From Aurantiacibacter odishensis (lineage in GTDB: Bacteria; Pseudomonadota; Alphaproteobacteria; Sphingomonadales; Sphingomonadaceae): DNA of 64,000 nucleotides. Of this stretch, positions 37,359-52,008 are shown in pieces. Every line of letters begins with the position of its first letter. Within the stretch, counting starts at the first letter, position 1. The position numbers and the translations under genes are program-made. The DNA is taken from the NCBI RefSeq assembly GCF_003605195.1, contig NZ_QYOS01000024.1, forward strand, positions 217,501-281,500, given 5' to 3'. The notes below the pieces were generated by a model. That model was not told where the DNA came from. It saw nothing but the letters and a program-made list of their open reading frames with translations, and searched no databases.

Positions 37359-39551
37359 ATGACGGCCCGCACGACAGGGGGACAGGTGAAGCCACCGCAA
37401 GACGCGATAGAAGCCCTGTTTGCAGGCCGGCAGGCCGACCCCTTCGCCTTGCTTGGCCCGCACGAAGGGCCGGAAGGCACATTCGCCCGCGCCATGCTGC
37501 CCGGGGCCGAGACGGCAGAGGGCCACTCGCTCGAGGGTGCGAAGCTGGGCAAGCTGAAACGGGTGGACGATCGCGGCCTGTTCGAGGGCAAGCTGCGCGG
37601 CAAGCCGAAACCCGTGAAGTATCGCTGCACGGCGGGCGAGCACGAGTGGTGGGTAACGGACCCCTACAGTTTCGGCCCCGTGCTTGGTCCGGTGGACGAC
37701 CTGCTGATTGCGCAAGGCACGCATTTTCGTCTGTTCGACAAGCTGGGCGCGCACCTGATCGAGCACGAGGGCGCACTCGGCGTCCACTTCGCCGTCTGGG
37801 CGCCCAATGCCCGCAATGTGAGCGTTGTCGGCGATTTTAACGACTGGGACGGTTCGCGCCACCCGATGCGCAATCGCGTGGACATCGGCGTCTGGGAGAT
37901 ATTCATTCCCGACATCGCGGACTGGCGCGCCTACAAGTACCGCATCATCGGCCCTGACGGGGTGGAGCAGCCGCTGAAAGCCGATCCCTTCGCCTTCGCC
38001 AGCGAACTGCGCCCGAAAACCGCCTCCCTCACGGCGCGCCCCGCCAAGCCCGACTGGGGCGACGAGGCGCACCGCGAGCACTGGCGCAATGTCGATCCCC
38101 GGCGCGAGGCGATCTCGATCTACGAGGTCCACCCAGGTTCGTGGCAGCGCGACGACAACGACTGGTTCCTGACCTGGGACGAGATGGCCAGTCGCCTGAT
38201 CCCCTACGTCGCCGACATGGGCTTCACCCATATCGAGTTCCTGCCAGTGTCGGAGCATCCCTATGATCCGAGCTGGGGCTACCAGACCACCGGCCTCTAT
38301 GCCCCCAGCGCCCGTTTTGGCGCGCCCGATGGCTTCGCCCGCTTCGTGGACGGCGCGCATCAGGCTGGGCTTGGCGTATTGCTGGACTGGGTTCCAGCGC
38401 ACTTCCCCACCGACGAGCACGGGCTGGCGAAGTTCGACGGTACCGCGCTCTATGAACACGCCGATCCGAAGCTGGGTTTCCACCCGGACTGGAACACCGC
38501 GATCTACAATTTCGGCAGGCGCGAGGTGCGCAGCTTCCTCGTCAACAACGCGCTGTTCTGGGCCGAGCGGTATCATGTCGACGGGCTGCGCGTGGATGCC
38601 GTCGCCTCGATGCTCTACCGCGATTACAGCCGCGAAGAGGGCGAATGGATTCCCAACGAATTGGGCGGGAACGAGAACTGGGAAGCGGTAGAATTCCTGC
38701 GCGCGATGAACCGCGCCGTGCACCGGGAACATCCCGGCATCCTGACGATTGCCGAGGAATCGACAAGCTGGCCCGGCGTATCCCACCCCGCCTACGACGA
38801 TGGCCCGCGCGAGAACCTGGGCTTCGGGTTCAAGTGGAACATGGGCTTCATGCACGACACGCTGCAATACATGGCCCGCGATCCGGTGCACCGGAAGCAT
38901 CACCACGACGAGATCACCTTCGGCCTGGTCTATGCCTTCAGTGAGAACTTCGTCCTCCCGCTCAGCCACGACGAGGTCGTGCACGGCAAGGGCAGCCTGC
39001 TGAACAAGATGAGCGGCGATGACTGGCAGAAATTCGCCAACCTGCGCGCCTATTATGGCCTGATGTGGGGCTACCCCGGCAAGAAGCTGCTGTTCATGGG
39101 GCAGGAATTCGCCCAGCGCCGCGAATGGAGCGAGGCGCGCGCGCTCGACTGGCACCTGCTGGATGCGCCGGCCCACGAAGGGGTGCGAAAGCTCGTTCGT
39201 GATCTCAACCACCTCTACAAGGCTAAGCCCGCGCTGCACGCGCGCGACTGCGAAGGCGACGGGTTCGAATGGCTGGTCGCTGACGATGCCGATGCCAGCG
39301 TGTTCGCCTGGCTGCGCAAGTGCCCCGGCCAGCCGCCCGTCGCGGTGCTGAGCAACATGACGCCGATGACGCACGGCTGCTACGGCCTCCACCTGCCGAA
39401 TGACGGGACATGGGCCGAGGTGTTCAATTCCGACGCGCAGGAATACGGCGGCAGCGGTCAGGGCAACATGGGCAAGATCGAGGTGCGCGATGGCTGGGGC
39501 TGTGTCACCCTGCCGCCGCTCAGCACCATCATGCTGGAATACAAGGGATAG
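37359..39551 (+). CDS. glgB: 1,4-alpha-glucan branching enzyme
   Basis: This GH13 enzyme of about 730 residues introduces alpha-1,6 branches. It has an N-terminal CBM48-type module ([19 protein letters not shown]) and the catalytic barrel with [16 protein letters not shown] (nucleophile Asp), [11 protein letters not shown] (acid Glu) and [18 protein letters not shown] at 37386, four bases after GGGGG and closer to the usual N-terminus ([19 protein letters not shown]), may be the true start instead of ATG 37359. A 76-base gap separates it from glgP. Confidence 0.92.
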   Translation: MTARTTGGQVKPPQDAIEALFAGRQADPFALLGPHEGPEGTFARAMLPGAETAEGHSLEGAKLGKLKRVDDRGLFEGKLRGKPKPVKYRCTAGEHEWWVTDPYSFGPVLGPVDDLLIAQGTHFRLFDKLGAHLIEHEGALGVHFAVWAPNARNVSVVGDFNDWDGSRHPMRNRVDIGVWEIFIPDIADWRAYKYRIIGPDGVEQPLKADPFAFASELRPKTASLTARPAKPDWGDEAHREHWRNVDPRREAISIYEVHPGSWQRDDNDWFLTWDEMASRLIPYVADMGFTHIEFLPVSEHPYDPSWGYQTTGLYAPSARFGAPDGFARFVDGAHQAGLGVLLDWVPAHFPTDEHGLAKFDGTALYEHADPKLGFHPDWNTAIYNFGRREVRSFLVNNALFWAERYHVDGLRVDAVASMLYRDYSREEGEWIPNELGGNENWEAVEFLRAMNRAVHREHPGILTIAEESTSWPGVSHPAYDDGPRENLGFGFKWNMGFMHDTLQYMARDPVHRKHHHDEITFGLVYAFSENFVLPLSHDEVVHGKGSLLNKMSGDDWQKFANLRAYYGLMWGYPGKKLLFMGQEFAQRREWSEARALDWHLLDAPAHEGVRKLVRDLNHLYKAKPALHARDCEGDGFEWLVADDADASVFAWLRKCPGQPPVAVLSNMTPMTHGCYGLHLPNDGTWAEVFNSDAQEYGGSGQGNMGKIEVRDGWGCVTLPPLSTIMLEYKG

Positions 39552-39570
39552 CAAGACCGGGAGAATGGCG

Positions 39571-40832
39571 ATGAGAGAGACATATTCGCAGCCGCTGGCG
39601 CGTGACGCGATGGCCTATGTGCTGGCTGGCGGGCGCGGCAGTCGCCTGCTGGAACTGACCGACCGGCGCGCTAAGCCCGCGGTCTATTTCGGCGGCGTCT
39701 CCCGCATCGTCGATTTTGCCCTGTCGAACGCGATCAATTCCGGCATCCGCCGCATCGGCGTTGCCACCCAGTACAAGGCGCACAGCCTGATCCGCCACAT
39801 GCAGCGCGCGTGGAATTTCATGCGCCCCGAACGCAACGAAAGCTTCGACATCCTGCCTGCCAGCCAGCGCGTATCCGAAAGCCAGTGGTACGAGGGCACG
39901 GCGGACGCGGTGTTCCAGAACATCGACATCATTCAGGCCCATGCGCCCAGGTACATGATCATCCTGGCGGGCGATCACGTGTACAAGATGGATTACGAGC
40001 TGATGCTGCGCCAGCACGTGGAAAGCGGCGCGGACGTGACCGTGGGCTGCCTTGTCGTGCCGCGCATGGAAGCCACCGGCTTTGGTGTCATGCACGTCGA
40101 CAAGACCGATCGCATCACCGCTTTCGTGGAGAAGCCTGCCGATCCGCCCGGCATTCCAGGGCAGGAAGAGATGGCGCTCGCCAGCATGGGTATCTACGTC
40201 TTCGAGACGGAATTCCTGTTCGACCAGCTTCGCCGCGATGCCGACGATCCGGACAGCAAGCGCGATTTCGGCGGCGATATCATCCCGTGGATCGTCAAGA
40301 ACGGCAAGGCGCAGGCCCATCGCTTTACCGACAGCTGCATCCGTGCCGCAGACGAGATCGAGGAATACTGGCGCGACGTCGGCACGCTGGACGCCTATTT
40401 CGAAGCCAATCTCGACCTCACCGACACGGTGCCCAAGCTCAACCTGTATGACCGCGACTGGCCGATCTGGACCGACCAGATCGTGGCCGCTCCGGCAAAG
40501 TTCGTGCACGACGAGGAGGGGCGGCGCGGAATGGCGGTCTCCTCGCTGGTATCACAGGATTGCATCGTCTCTGGCTCGCTGGTCCGGAACAGTCTGCTGT
40601 TCACCGGAGTGAAGATGGGCAGCTTCTCCAGCGTCGAGCGCGGCGTGATCCTGCCCTATTGCAACATCGGGCGCGGAGCGCGGCTGACGAATGTCATTCT
40701 CGACAGCGGCGTGCGCATCCCGGAAGGGCTGGTGGTGGGGGAGGACCCCGAACTCGACGCCCGTCGTTTCCGCCGCAGCGAGAAGGGCGTCTGCCTGATT
40801 ACCAGGCCGATGATCGAGAAGCTGGACCTGTA

Positions 40833-40833
<1 letters not shown>
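39571..40833 (+). CDS. glgC: Glucose-1-phosphate adenylyltransferase
   Basis: The 420-residue enzyme makes ADP-glucose, the committed step of glycogen synthesis. It shows [20 protein letters not shown] (nucleotide binding), [17 protein letters not shown] (allosteric and substrate Lys/Arg), [24 protein letters not shown] and a C-terminal left-handed beta-helix. ATG 39571 is preferred because GGGAGA lies six bases upstream; ATG 39565 would add two residues. Its stop overlaps the glgA ATG (TAATG), so the two are coupled. Confidence 0.92.
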
Positions 40834-45677
<4,844 letters not shown>

Positions 45678-45681
<4 letters not shown>

Positions 45682-46064
45682 GCGGCCCTGCGCGGCTGGC
45701 CGGTCAGCGAGGCGGCGATATCGGCCAGGTCGTCCCGCGTCATTTCGACGGCGGTGCGGTTGAAGTGCTTCTGCGCATTGGTGACGCGCGCCAGCAGGGA
45801 GCGGTAGAACACGTCGAGCGACTTCGACACCGGCTGCGCCATGTCGAGGCCGGAGAGCAGCGTGATCAGGCCCATCTGCGCGCGTTCCAGCGCCTTGCGC
45901 CGAACATCGGCGCGGCCGTTCGTATCCGCCCACAGCGCCCGGTCCAGCGCCGCGCCCGCGTCGGCAAAGCACATGCGGACAAGGCCGTCCGTGTCGCTGC
46001 CCGAGACGAGAGCTTCGAAATCGACGCGCTTGTAGGCAGCGGCGGGATCGGTGCGTTTCAGCAT
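45678..46064 (-). CDS. fliS: Flagellar export chaperone FliS
   Basis: The 128-residue, all-helical protein fits FliS, which binds the flagellin C-terminus in the cytoplasm and keeps it unpolymerised until export. It contains AAAYKRVDFEALVSGSD and the helical KALERAQMGLITLLSGLDM. It lies one base after fliD at the promoter-distal end of the flagellar operon. Sequence conservation is modest, so the call rests partly on position after fliD. Confidence 0.8.
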
Positions 46065-46065
46065 G

Positions 46066-47520
46066 TCAGTTCCGGTTGTTCGTCCACATGGCGACCTGCG
46101 CCTTCAGGAATTCCAGCGTCGATTGCGAGGCCGAAACGCGCGCGTCGGCGGCGGCGAAGTTCTTCACCATCCGCTCGCGAAGCGCTTCCTGCTGGTCGGC
46201 AATCTTCTCGCGGCGTTCCTGCAATCGCTCGAGCTGGTCCGAATAGCGGGTGATGGACCCGCCCAGCGTGCCGGGATCGGAGCGGCTGCCCATGTCGCGG
46301 GCGAGGTTGTCGATGGTGGCGAACAGGCCGAAGGGTCCGGTGGTGAACATGGCGCTGGCGGCGGCAAGGTTGCCTTCCAGCGTGGTCTTCAGCCGCGCAT
46401 TGTCGAGCGTGAAGCTGCCGTCGCGGCCGCGCTTCAGGCCGAGATCGGCGAGTGTCGAGGGCTCGCCCTCCGCCGCGCCGGGCATGACAATGAGGCCGGT
46501 CAGCCCTGCCAGTTCGCGCTTCAGCGCCCGCGCGCCGGGATCGTTGCCCAGTTCCCCGCCAAGCGGCGCGGCGAGTTCATTCAGAGAGGCGGCGATATCG
46601 TTAAGCGCGCCGACGAAATCGCCCATCATCGCGGTGATCGCCTTGCTCTTGTCGGCAAAGGAAATGGTGGTGGGATCGCTCTGGTTGGTGCCGGTCAGCG
46701 TCAGCACGAGACCGCTCGGCAGGCCGCTCACCTTGTTGGTGGCGCTGGTCATGGCAACGCCGTCGAACATGAATTCGGCATCGGCGGCGCTTGCCTTAAG
46801 CTGGCCTACATCGCTGGCGGGGTTCCAGGCGAGGTAATCGATATTTCCCGCGGCGGGCGTGCCGCTGCTGGCACTTGTCCCGCTCGCTTCGATAGCGAAA
46901 GCGCTGGCTGCGCCTTCGGTGCCTTTCACGACCAGCCGCGCGCCCTCGGCGGTGTTGGCGACATAGGCGTTGAGGCCGCGCCCGGACCCGCGGATCTTCG
47001 CTGCCACATTGGCAAGGGTATCAGTGGCGGCAACGTCGATCACCAGCGGATCGCCGCCGCCATCGGTGAAGGCGCCTGCCCCGATGCTGCCGAAACGCAG
47101 GGTAAGCTGTCCTTCGCCGACGAGGTCGGTTTCGGCGGAGTAGGCGCTGCTCGCCAGCGTTTGCGCGCTCGCGAGGCGCGACACCTCGAGCGAATAGGAG
47201 CCTTTCGCGCTGCTACCTGCCAGCACAGAGACATTCGCCACGCCCGCATCGCCAATGTCGGCAGCAGGCGCAAGGTCGCCGTTGCGGATACGATCGCCCA
47301 AGGCATTCGCCAGCTGGCTCAGCAGGTTCTTGAGGCCCGACGCGCCCGAGATGCGCGCTTCCAGCGCCTCGCTTCGGCTGTCGATCTGGGCGATCTGCGG
47401 CGTGAAGCGGGCTGCCGCCAGGTCCTGCGCCAGCTTGACCATGTCGACCCCGCTGCCGCCGCCAAGAGCGGAAACGATGGAGGATGTGCTGCTTTCCATG
47501 GGCTGTAGAACGGGCGGCAC
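46066..47520 (-). CDS. fliD: Flagellar filament cap protein FliD
   Basis: The 484-residue protein (477 from ATG 47499) caps the filament and folds incoming flagellin. The N-terminal GGGSGVDMVKLAQDLAAARF and the C-terminal coiled coil (SITRYSDQLERLQERREKI) match FliD. GTG 47520 is used because AAAGGAGG sits just before it; ATG 47499 lacks a ribosome-binding site. The central region is Ala/Gly/Ser-rich and variable as expected. It follows flhB by nine bases. Confidence 0.87.
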   Translation of the reverse strand: MPPVLQPMESSTSSIVSALGGGSGVDMVKLAQDLAAARFTPQIAQIDSRSEALEARISGASGLKNLLSQLANALGDRIRNGDLAPAADIGDAGVANVSVLAGSSAKGSYSLEVSRLASAQTLASSAYSAETDLVGEGQLTLRFGSIGAGAFTDGGGDPLVIDVAATDTLANVAAKIRGSGRGLNAYVANTAEGARLVVKGTEGAASAFAIEASGTSASSGTPAAGNIDYLAWNPASDVGQLKASAADAEFMFDGVAMTSATNKVSGLPSGLVLTLTGTNQSDPTTISFADKSKAITAMMGDFVGALNDIAASLNELAAPLGGELGNDPGARALKRELAGLTGLIVMPGAAEGEPSTLADLGLKRGRDGSFTLDNARLKTTLEGNLAAASAMFTTGPFGLFATIDNLARDMGSRSDPGTLGGSITRYSDQLERLQERREKIADQQEALRERMVKNFAAADARVSASQSTLEFLKAQVAMWTNNRN

Positions 47521-47529
47521 CCGCCTCCT

Positions 47530-48663
47530 TTAAGTGGCTGAAGGACGCCCATCGGCGTCGAAGTGCAGTTCCAGCGGTACGCCAACCTGCGGGCGCTGCG
47601 GATGCTCGCCGCGCTTGAGGCTCATCACGAAGGCAAGCACGCTGGCGATTGCGGAATAGAGTTCCGCGCGGATCATCTGCTGTTCGCGCGTGGTGAAGTA
47701 TACCGCGCGGGCGAGGGTGGGGTATTCCAGCGTCGGCACGCTCATTTCGGCGGCGAGTTCGCGCATGGCCAGCGCCTTCTCTCCGCGCCCTTTCGCGATC
47801 ACGTATGGCGCGCTGGCGACCGCGGGATCGTAGGCCATGGCGACGGAGAAGTGCGTCGGGTTGGTCAGCACGAACTGCGCGTCCTTCATCGCAGGACGCA
47901 AGCCGCCCTTGGCAAGGTCGCGCTGGCGCTGGCGGATAGCCATTTTCTTCTCGGGCGAGCCTTCCTGCTCCTTGTTCTCGTCGCGCACTTCCTGGTTGGT
48001 CATCCTCAGCTGCAAATTGCGCCGCACGTACTGAATCGGCCAGTCGACCAGCGCGATCACCACCAGCCCGATGGACAGGAGCAGCAGCAGGTTGATCATC
48101 GATTCCCACGCCGCCGACAATTGCCCGGTCAGTTCGCCGCGCCCCAGTTGCAGGATGGCGACGAGGTTGGCGCTGCCCCAGAACCACGCGATCGCGCCCA
48201 GCAGCGCCAGCTTCGCCAGCCCCTTGCCCAGTTCGATCCAGCCTTGCGGGCCGAACATGCGTTGCAGGCCCTTGAGCGGATTGAGCTTCTCCGGCTTGGG
48301 TTTGAGGTTGCCGTTCACCCACGCCCCGCCGCCCAGCGTCAGTTGCGCGGCCATGACGGCGAGAGTCACCAGCACGCCCAGCGTGAGGATCGGCGGGACA
48401 AGCGCGACCACAAGGTCGGTCATCATGCGGCCCGGCTGGAAATGGGTGATGGCGGTGCGGTCGAACTGCCAGAGCGTTTCGGCAGAAGTCTCCACTGTGC
48501 CCAGCAGCCAGGGCCCCGCCAGCTTCAGCCAGAGAGCGCCAACGAGGACGCAGACCGCTGTCGCCACTTCCTTGGAGCGAAGCACGTTGCCCTTCTTGAC
48601 GGCATCGCGCTTGCGCTTCTCGGTCGGTTCGAATGACTTTTCGCCCGAAGGCTGTTCGCTCAT
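47530..48663 (-). CDS. flhB: Flagellar export switch protein FlhB
   Basis: The 377-residue protein is the substrate-specificity switch of the flagellar export gate. A charged N-terminus (EKSFEPTEKRKRDAVKKGNV) precedes four membrane segments (about residues 30-210). The cytoplasmic domain carries the self-cleavage site NPTHFSVAMAYD between Asn and Pro. The ATG overlaps the fliR stop by ATGA. All hallmarks are intact, so early-to-late substrate switching with FliK should work normally. Confidence 0.92.
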   Translation of the reverse strand: MSEQPSGEKSFEPTEKRKRDAVKKGNVLRSKEVATAVCVLVGALWLKLAGPWLLGTVETSAETLWQFDRTAITHFQPGRMMTDLVVALVPPILTLGVLVTLAVMAAQLTLGGGAWVNGNLKPKPEKLNPLKGLQRMFGPQGWIELGKGLAKLALLGAIAWFWGSANLVAILQLGRGELTGQLSAAWESMINLLLLLSIGLVVIALVDWPIQYVRRNLQLRMTNQEVRDENKEQEGSPEKKMAIRQRQRDLAKGGLRPAMKDAQFVLTNPTHFSVAMAYDPAVASAPYVIAKGRGEKALAMRELAAEMSVPTLEYPTLARAVYFTTREQQMIRAELYSAIASVLAFVMSLKRGEHPQRPQVGVPLELHFDADGRPSAT

Positions 48664-49442
48664 GGTTGCACCACCATTCCGGCCTGTTCGATGGCCATTT
48701 CCGCCAGCATGACGAATTGCTCGCCCAGCAGCGCGGTGCTGGCGATCAGGGCAGCGAGGCCGGCCAGAACGCTGGCGGGCAGACCCAGCGCGAAGAGGTT
48801 GAGCGAGGGGGCCGAGCGTCCGATGACGCCTGTCACAAGCTGCACCAGCAGCAGCACCAGCGTGACGGGCAGGGCGATGGCAACAGCGGTGGCCAGCGCC
48901 TGGGTGAAGAAGCTGGCGACAAGCCAGCCGCGCTCCGCGAAATCCCAGTCGGCACCGGGCGGGAACAGGACATAGCTTTCCACCACCAGCCGCAGCCACA
49001 GCAGGTGCCCGCCGATGGCGAGGAACAGCAGCGTCAGCATCACGGTGAACATCTGCCCCACCACGCCCGACTGCGCGCCGCTGGAGGGGTCGACGGCAGT
49101 CGCCATCGCCATGCCCATGCCGCCCGCGATCTGCTCGCCCGCGATCATCGGCGCGGCGAAGGCGATCTGCAAAACCATGCCGAGCGAAAAGCCGATCACG
49201 GCTTCGGTCGCGAGCGACACGAGTGTGGGCAGGGCCAGCATGTCGTCAGGCACCGAAACCGGCACCCAGTTGAGGATGAACACACCCATCGCGCCTGCCA
49301 GCACGGTGCGTACCTGCGGTGGCACCATGCGCGCGCCGAAGATGGGGGCGGCCAGCACGGCAGCGCCCACGCGCACCATCACGAAGATGAGCGCCCACAG
49401 GTCCGCTTCTATCGCGCCGAGGCCGAAGTCCGGAAGGCTCAT
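48660..49442 (-). CDS. fliR: Flagellar biosynthetic protein FliR
   Basis: The 260-residue inner-membrane protein is part of the FliPQR export pore. It has about six hydrophobic segments, beginning ALIFVMVRVGAAVLAAPIFG, and the conserved GEQIAGGMGMAMATAVDP near residue 105. ATG overlaps the fliQ stop. It is preceded by fliP and fliQ and followed by flhB, the usual export-gate order. Confidence 0.92.
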   Translation of the reverse strand: MSLPDFGLGAIEADLWALIFVMVRVGAAVLAAPIFGARMVPPQVRTVLAGAMGVFILNWVPVSVPDDMLALPTLVSLATEAVIGFSLGMVLQIAFAAPMIAGEQIAGGMGMAMATAVDPSSGAQSGVVGQMFTVMLTLLFLAIGGHLLWLRLVVESYVLFPPGADWDFAERGWLVASFFTQALATAVAIALPVTLVLLLVQLVTGVIGRSAPSLNLFALGLPASVLAGLAALIASTALLGEQFVMLAEMAIEQAGMVVQP

Positions 49443-49714
49443 TGGGCAGAGATATTCGCGATGCGGGCGAAGATTTCCTCTGCGAAATCGCCGATCAGGC
49501 CGAACATGCTCGCCCCCATCAGCACCAGCACCACGGCAACGATGGCAAGCTTGGGCACGAAGGTGAGGGTTTGCTCGTTCACCGAGGTCGCCGCCTGGAT
49601 CACGCCCACCAGCAGGCCGACGGCGAGTGCCGCGATCAGGATGGGGGCGGCCACCAGCGCGGCGGTCCACAACATGCGGTCCATCAGCGAGAACAGGGCT
49701 GCGCTTTCGTCCAT
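49439..49714 (-). CDS. fliQ: Flagellar biosynthetic protein FliQ
   Basis: The 91-residue protein has two hydrophobic hairpin helices (about residues 16-40 and 53-75) and the FliQ-typical LLVGVIQAATSVNEQTLTF. It assembles with FliP and FliR into the export channel. It begins 12 bases after fliP and its stop overlaps fliR by ATGA. Confidence 0.92.
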   Translation of the reverse strand: MDESAALFSLMDRMLWTAALVAAPILIAALAVGLLVGVIQAATSVNEQTLTFVPKLAIVAVVLVLMGASMFGLIGDFAEEIFARIANISAQ

Positions 49715-49726
49715 CGAACGGCCCCC

Positions 49727-50506
49727 TTATCCGAAACTCATGGCGAGGCTGCCCATCAGCAGCGCCCAGCCATCGACCAGCACGAACAGCAGCAGCTTGA
49801 ACGGCAGCGATATGATCGTGGGGGAAAGCATCATCATGCCAAGGCTCATCAACACGCTGGCCACCACCAGGTCGATCACCAGGAACGGCAGGAACAGCAT
49901 GAAGCCGATCTGGAACGCGGTCTTGAGTTCGCTGGTGACGAAGGCGGGAAGCAGGATGGAATAGGGAATGTCCGCCGTATCCGCGAACTGCTGCTGGCCC
50001 GCCATGTTGGCGAACATGGCAAGGTCGGTCTCGCGGGTCTGGCGGATCATGAAGGCGCGGAACGCCTCGCCCGCCGCCTCGATCGCGGCGTCCGCCTCGA
50101 TCTGTTCGGCGGCGTAGGGTTCGATTGCCGTGGTGTTCACCTGTTCCAGCGTCGGCCCCATCACGAACAGCGAGAGGAACAGCGACAGCCCGATCAGCAC
50201 CTGGTTAGGCGGCGATTGCTGCAAGCCCAGCGCCTGGCGCAGGATGGCGAGCACGATGATGATGCGCGTGAAGCTCGTCATCATCAGAACCAGCGCAGGC
50301 AGCACGGTGAGCAGGCCCATGATAAGGAGGACCTGCAGCGACAGCGAGAGCGGCGTGTCCTCGCCACCCGCGGCACCGTCCATCGCACGTTCCAAGGCGC
50401 TGCCGATGCCGGGAACTTCCGGTGCGGCAGGCGCGGCGTGGACGATATCGGGCAGGGCCAGCGTCAGGAGGGTCAGTGCTCCTGCCAGCAGGAAACGGCG
50501 GTTCAT
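49727..50506 (-). CDS. fliP: Flagellar biosynthetic protein FliP
   Basis: The 259-residue protein starts with a cleavable signal peptide (MNRRFLLAGALTLLTLALPD, then IVHA), as FliP usually does. The family motifs follow: VLMMTSFTRIIIVLAILRQA, a Met-rich gate loop (MSLGMMMLSP) and KLLLFVLVDGW near the end. It is the main subunit of the export pore. ATG 50506 is used because it opens the signal peptide and overlaps the fliO stop. Confidence 0.93.
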   Translation of the reverse strand: MNRRFLLAGALTLLTLALPDIVHAAPAAPEVPGIGSALERAMDGAAGGEDTPLSLSLQVLLIMGLLTVLPALVLMMTSFTRIIIVLAILRQALGLQQSPPNQVLIGLSLFLSLFVMGPTLEQVNTTAIEPYAAEQIEADAAIEAAGEAFRAFMIRQTRETDLAMFANMAGQQQFADTADIPYSILLPAFVTSELKTAFQIGFMLFLPFLVIDLVVASVLMSLGMMMLSPTIISLPFKLLLFVLVDGWALLMGSLAMSFG

Positions 50507-50781
50507 GGATTGGGCTCCACGACGGGGCGCGCAGGGTCGGCCTCCGCAAGGCGAACGAGGCCGTGCTTGGACGCGCCCACCAGGATCTCGCGCCCGTGGA
50601 ACTCGATCACCGCCAGCCGCATTCCGGGGCCGAGCATGGTCGTTTCCTTCAGCCGCGCAGACTTCTCGCCCGCCCGCGCCACGGCAACCCCTTGGGTCTT
50701 TTTCGCTAGCCACAGGCTACCCCATATCAACCCTGCGAGCAGGGGCAGCAGCAGCAGCAGCTTGGCCACGTACCAAAGCAT
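50503..50781 (-). CDS. fliO: Flagellar biosynthetic protein FliO-like
   Basis: The 92-residue protein has one N-terminal membrane segment (residues 3-25) and a short cytoplasmic domain with RLAVIEFHGREILVGAS, the FliO pattern. FliO helps assemble FliP rings. It overlaps fliN by TGATG and fliP by ATGA. Low conservation of FliO makes the position between fliN and fliP an important part of the evidence. Confidence 0.82.
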   Translation of the reverse strand: MLWYVAKLLLLLPLLAGLIWGSLWLAKKTQGVAVARAGEKSARLKETTMLGPGMRLAVIEFHGREILVGASKHGLVRLAEADPARPVVEPNP

Positions 50782-51095
50782 CAGGCGATCTCGCCTTCGC
50801 TGCTCTTTTCGGGGCGGGCTTCCGAACGGCGATCCTCGCCCGAGCGGCGCTCGCCGATCATCTCGACGATGCGCAGGGCGAAGCGCCCGCCTTCGGTCAC
50901 AACCTCGCCCTTGGCGATAGGCTTGCCGTTCACGTAGATGTCGAGCAGTTCGTCAACCTGTCGGTCCAGCGGCACGACGGAGCCTTCGACCAGTTCCAGC
51001 ACGTCCTTCAGCGCCATGGCGGAGCGGCCAAGCTCCACGCTCAGCGAGACGGTGACGTCACGGATCAGGTCCAGCCCGCGGAAATTGTCGGTCAT
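50781..51095 (-). CDS. fliN: Flagellar motor switch protein FliN
   Basis: The 104-residue C-ring protein consists mostly of one SpoA domain: IRDVTVSLSVELGRSAMALK, LDRQVDELLDIYVNGKPIA and the C-terminal FALRIVEMI. It is short and lacks a long N-terminal region, which is within the normal range. A charged tail rich in Arg, Glu and Ser follows. It overlaps fliM (ATGA) upstream and fliO downstream. Confidence 0.9.
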   Translation of the reverse strand: MTDNFRGLDLIRDVTVSLSVELGRSAMALKDVLELVEGSVVPLDRQVDELLDIYVNGKPIAKGEVVTEGGRFALRIVEMIGERRSGEDRRSEARPEKSSEGEIA

Positions 51096-51991
51096 TGTTC
51101 GGGTCCTTTCGAAAGGGAATTCCAGGCAATCGTGGTGAGCCGCAGCGCCAGCGCGCCGTCGCTTGCGCCCACTTCGCCGCGGGCGATCTCGGTGTCGGCC
51201 AGCTTCAGCGCGACGCTGCGTCCGATGGCGAGCGGAATGGTGTCGCCGGGACGGAGATCGGAAATGCGCGAGACAGGCACGTCCATGCGCGCCAGCACGG
51301 CTGTGAGTTCGAGGGGGATGGCGGCGAAGGGCTTGGCGTCGGGGCGGCGCCGGTCACCTGCGCCTGCGGTGGGTCTGGTAGATGGTTGCCGCTCGTCCAG
51401 CAGCCTTGCCGCATCGGCTTCGCGCAGCACCAGCAGCACGCTCCACGGCTTGGCATTGTCCACTGCAATGTCGGCGCGCACGGTGAGGAAATTGCTCGCG
51501 TCGCGGGCGCGGATGAACTTGCCCAGCACGTCGCTGCGGGCGGTAACGGGCATGGCGGCGGAAAGATCGAACGTGGGCGCAAGCGCCTTGCCCAGCACAT
51601 CGCCCATACGCTGCAAGGTGAGATTGACCGAAGCAGGGAGGCGGACGGGCCGCGCGGCAGGCCATTCGCCCGCACCGCCGAACACCCGGTCGGTCAGCAC
51701 CAGCGCCCCATGATAGTCGATCGAGGCGAGAACCTGCGCCCCGTCATCGTTCGCCAGCCGGAAATTGGCGGCGACTGCATCTATAACCTTGTGCAGCTTT
51801 GCCGCATTCGCCCTGTCCACCTTGCCGCAGGTTACAACGGCGCGCGTGCCGCCCAGCAGGTCTGCCAGTTCGTCCGCCAGCGCGGCTTCCAGTGCGGAGA
51901 GCCTTGCCGCCAGTGCCTTCGCCAGCTCGCCCGCCTCGGGCGGCCGCGCGGCGAGGCGCTCGCTGTGCCGGGCCAGCGGTCGCGCGGCCAT
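51092..51991 (-). CDS. fliM: Flagellar motor switch protein FliM, without a visible CheY-binding N-terminus
   Basis: The 299-residue protein has the FliM middle domain (LVLTDRVFGGAGEWPAAR) and a C-terminal SpoA domain (IPLELTAVLARMDVPVSRI through LKLADTEIARGEV). The N-terminal peptide that binds phospho-CheY (usually containing EIDALL) is missing; the chain begins MAARPLARHSERLAARPP. No upstream in-frame sequence supplies it, and ATG 51991 has GAAGG at good distance. The rotor could be built but may respond differently to CheY. It follows fliL by 17 bases. Confidence 0.82.
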   Translation of the reverse strand: MAARPLARHSERLAARPPEAGELAKALAARLSALEAALADELADLLGGTRAVVTCGKVDRANAAKLHKVIDAVAANFRLANDDGAQVLASIDYHGALVLTDRVFGGAGEWPAARPVRLPASVNLTLQRMGDVLGKALAPTFDLSAAMPVTARSDVLGKFIRARDASNFLTVRADIAVDNAKPWSVLLVLREADAARLLDERQPSTRPTAGAGDRRRPDAKPFAAIPLELTAVLARMDVPVSRISDLRPGDTIPLAIGRSVALKLADTEIARGEVGASDGALALRLTTIAWNSLSKGPEQ

Positions 51992-52008
51992 CAGGGTGCC
52001 TTCGGGTT

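Noticed and set aside
37293-39554. 753-codon antisense open frame over glgB
   Set aside because: It is a GC-bias shadow of glgB: no recognised domain, and the sense frame has full GH13 motifs.
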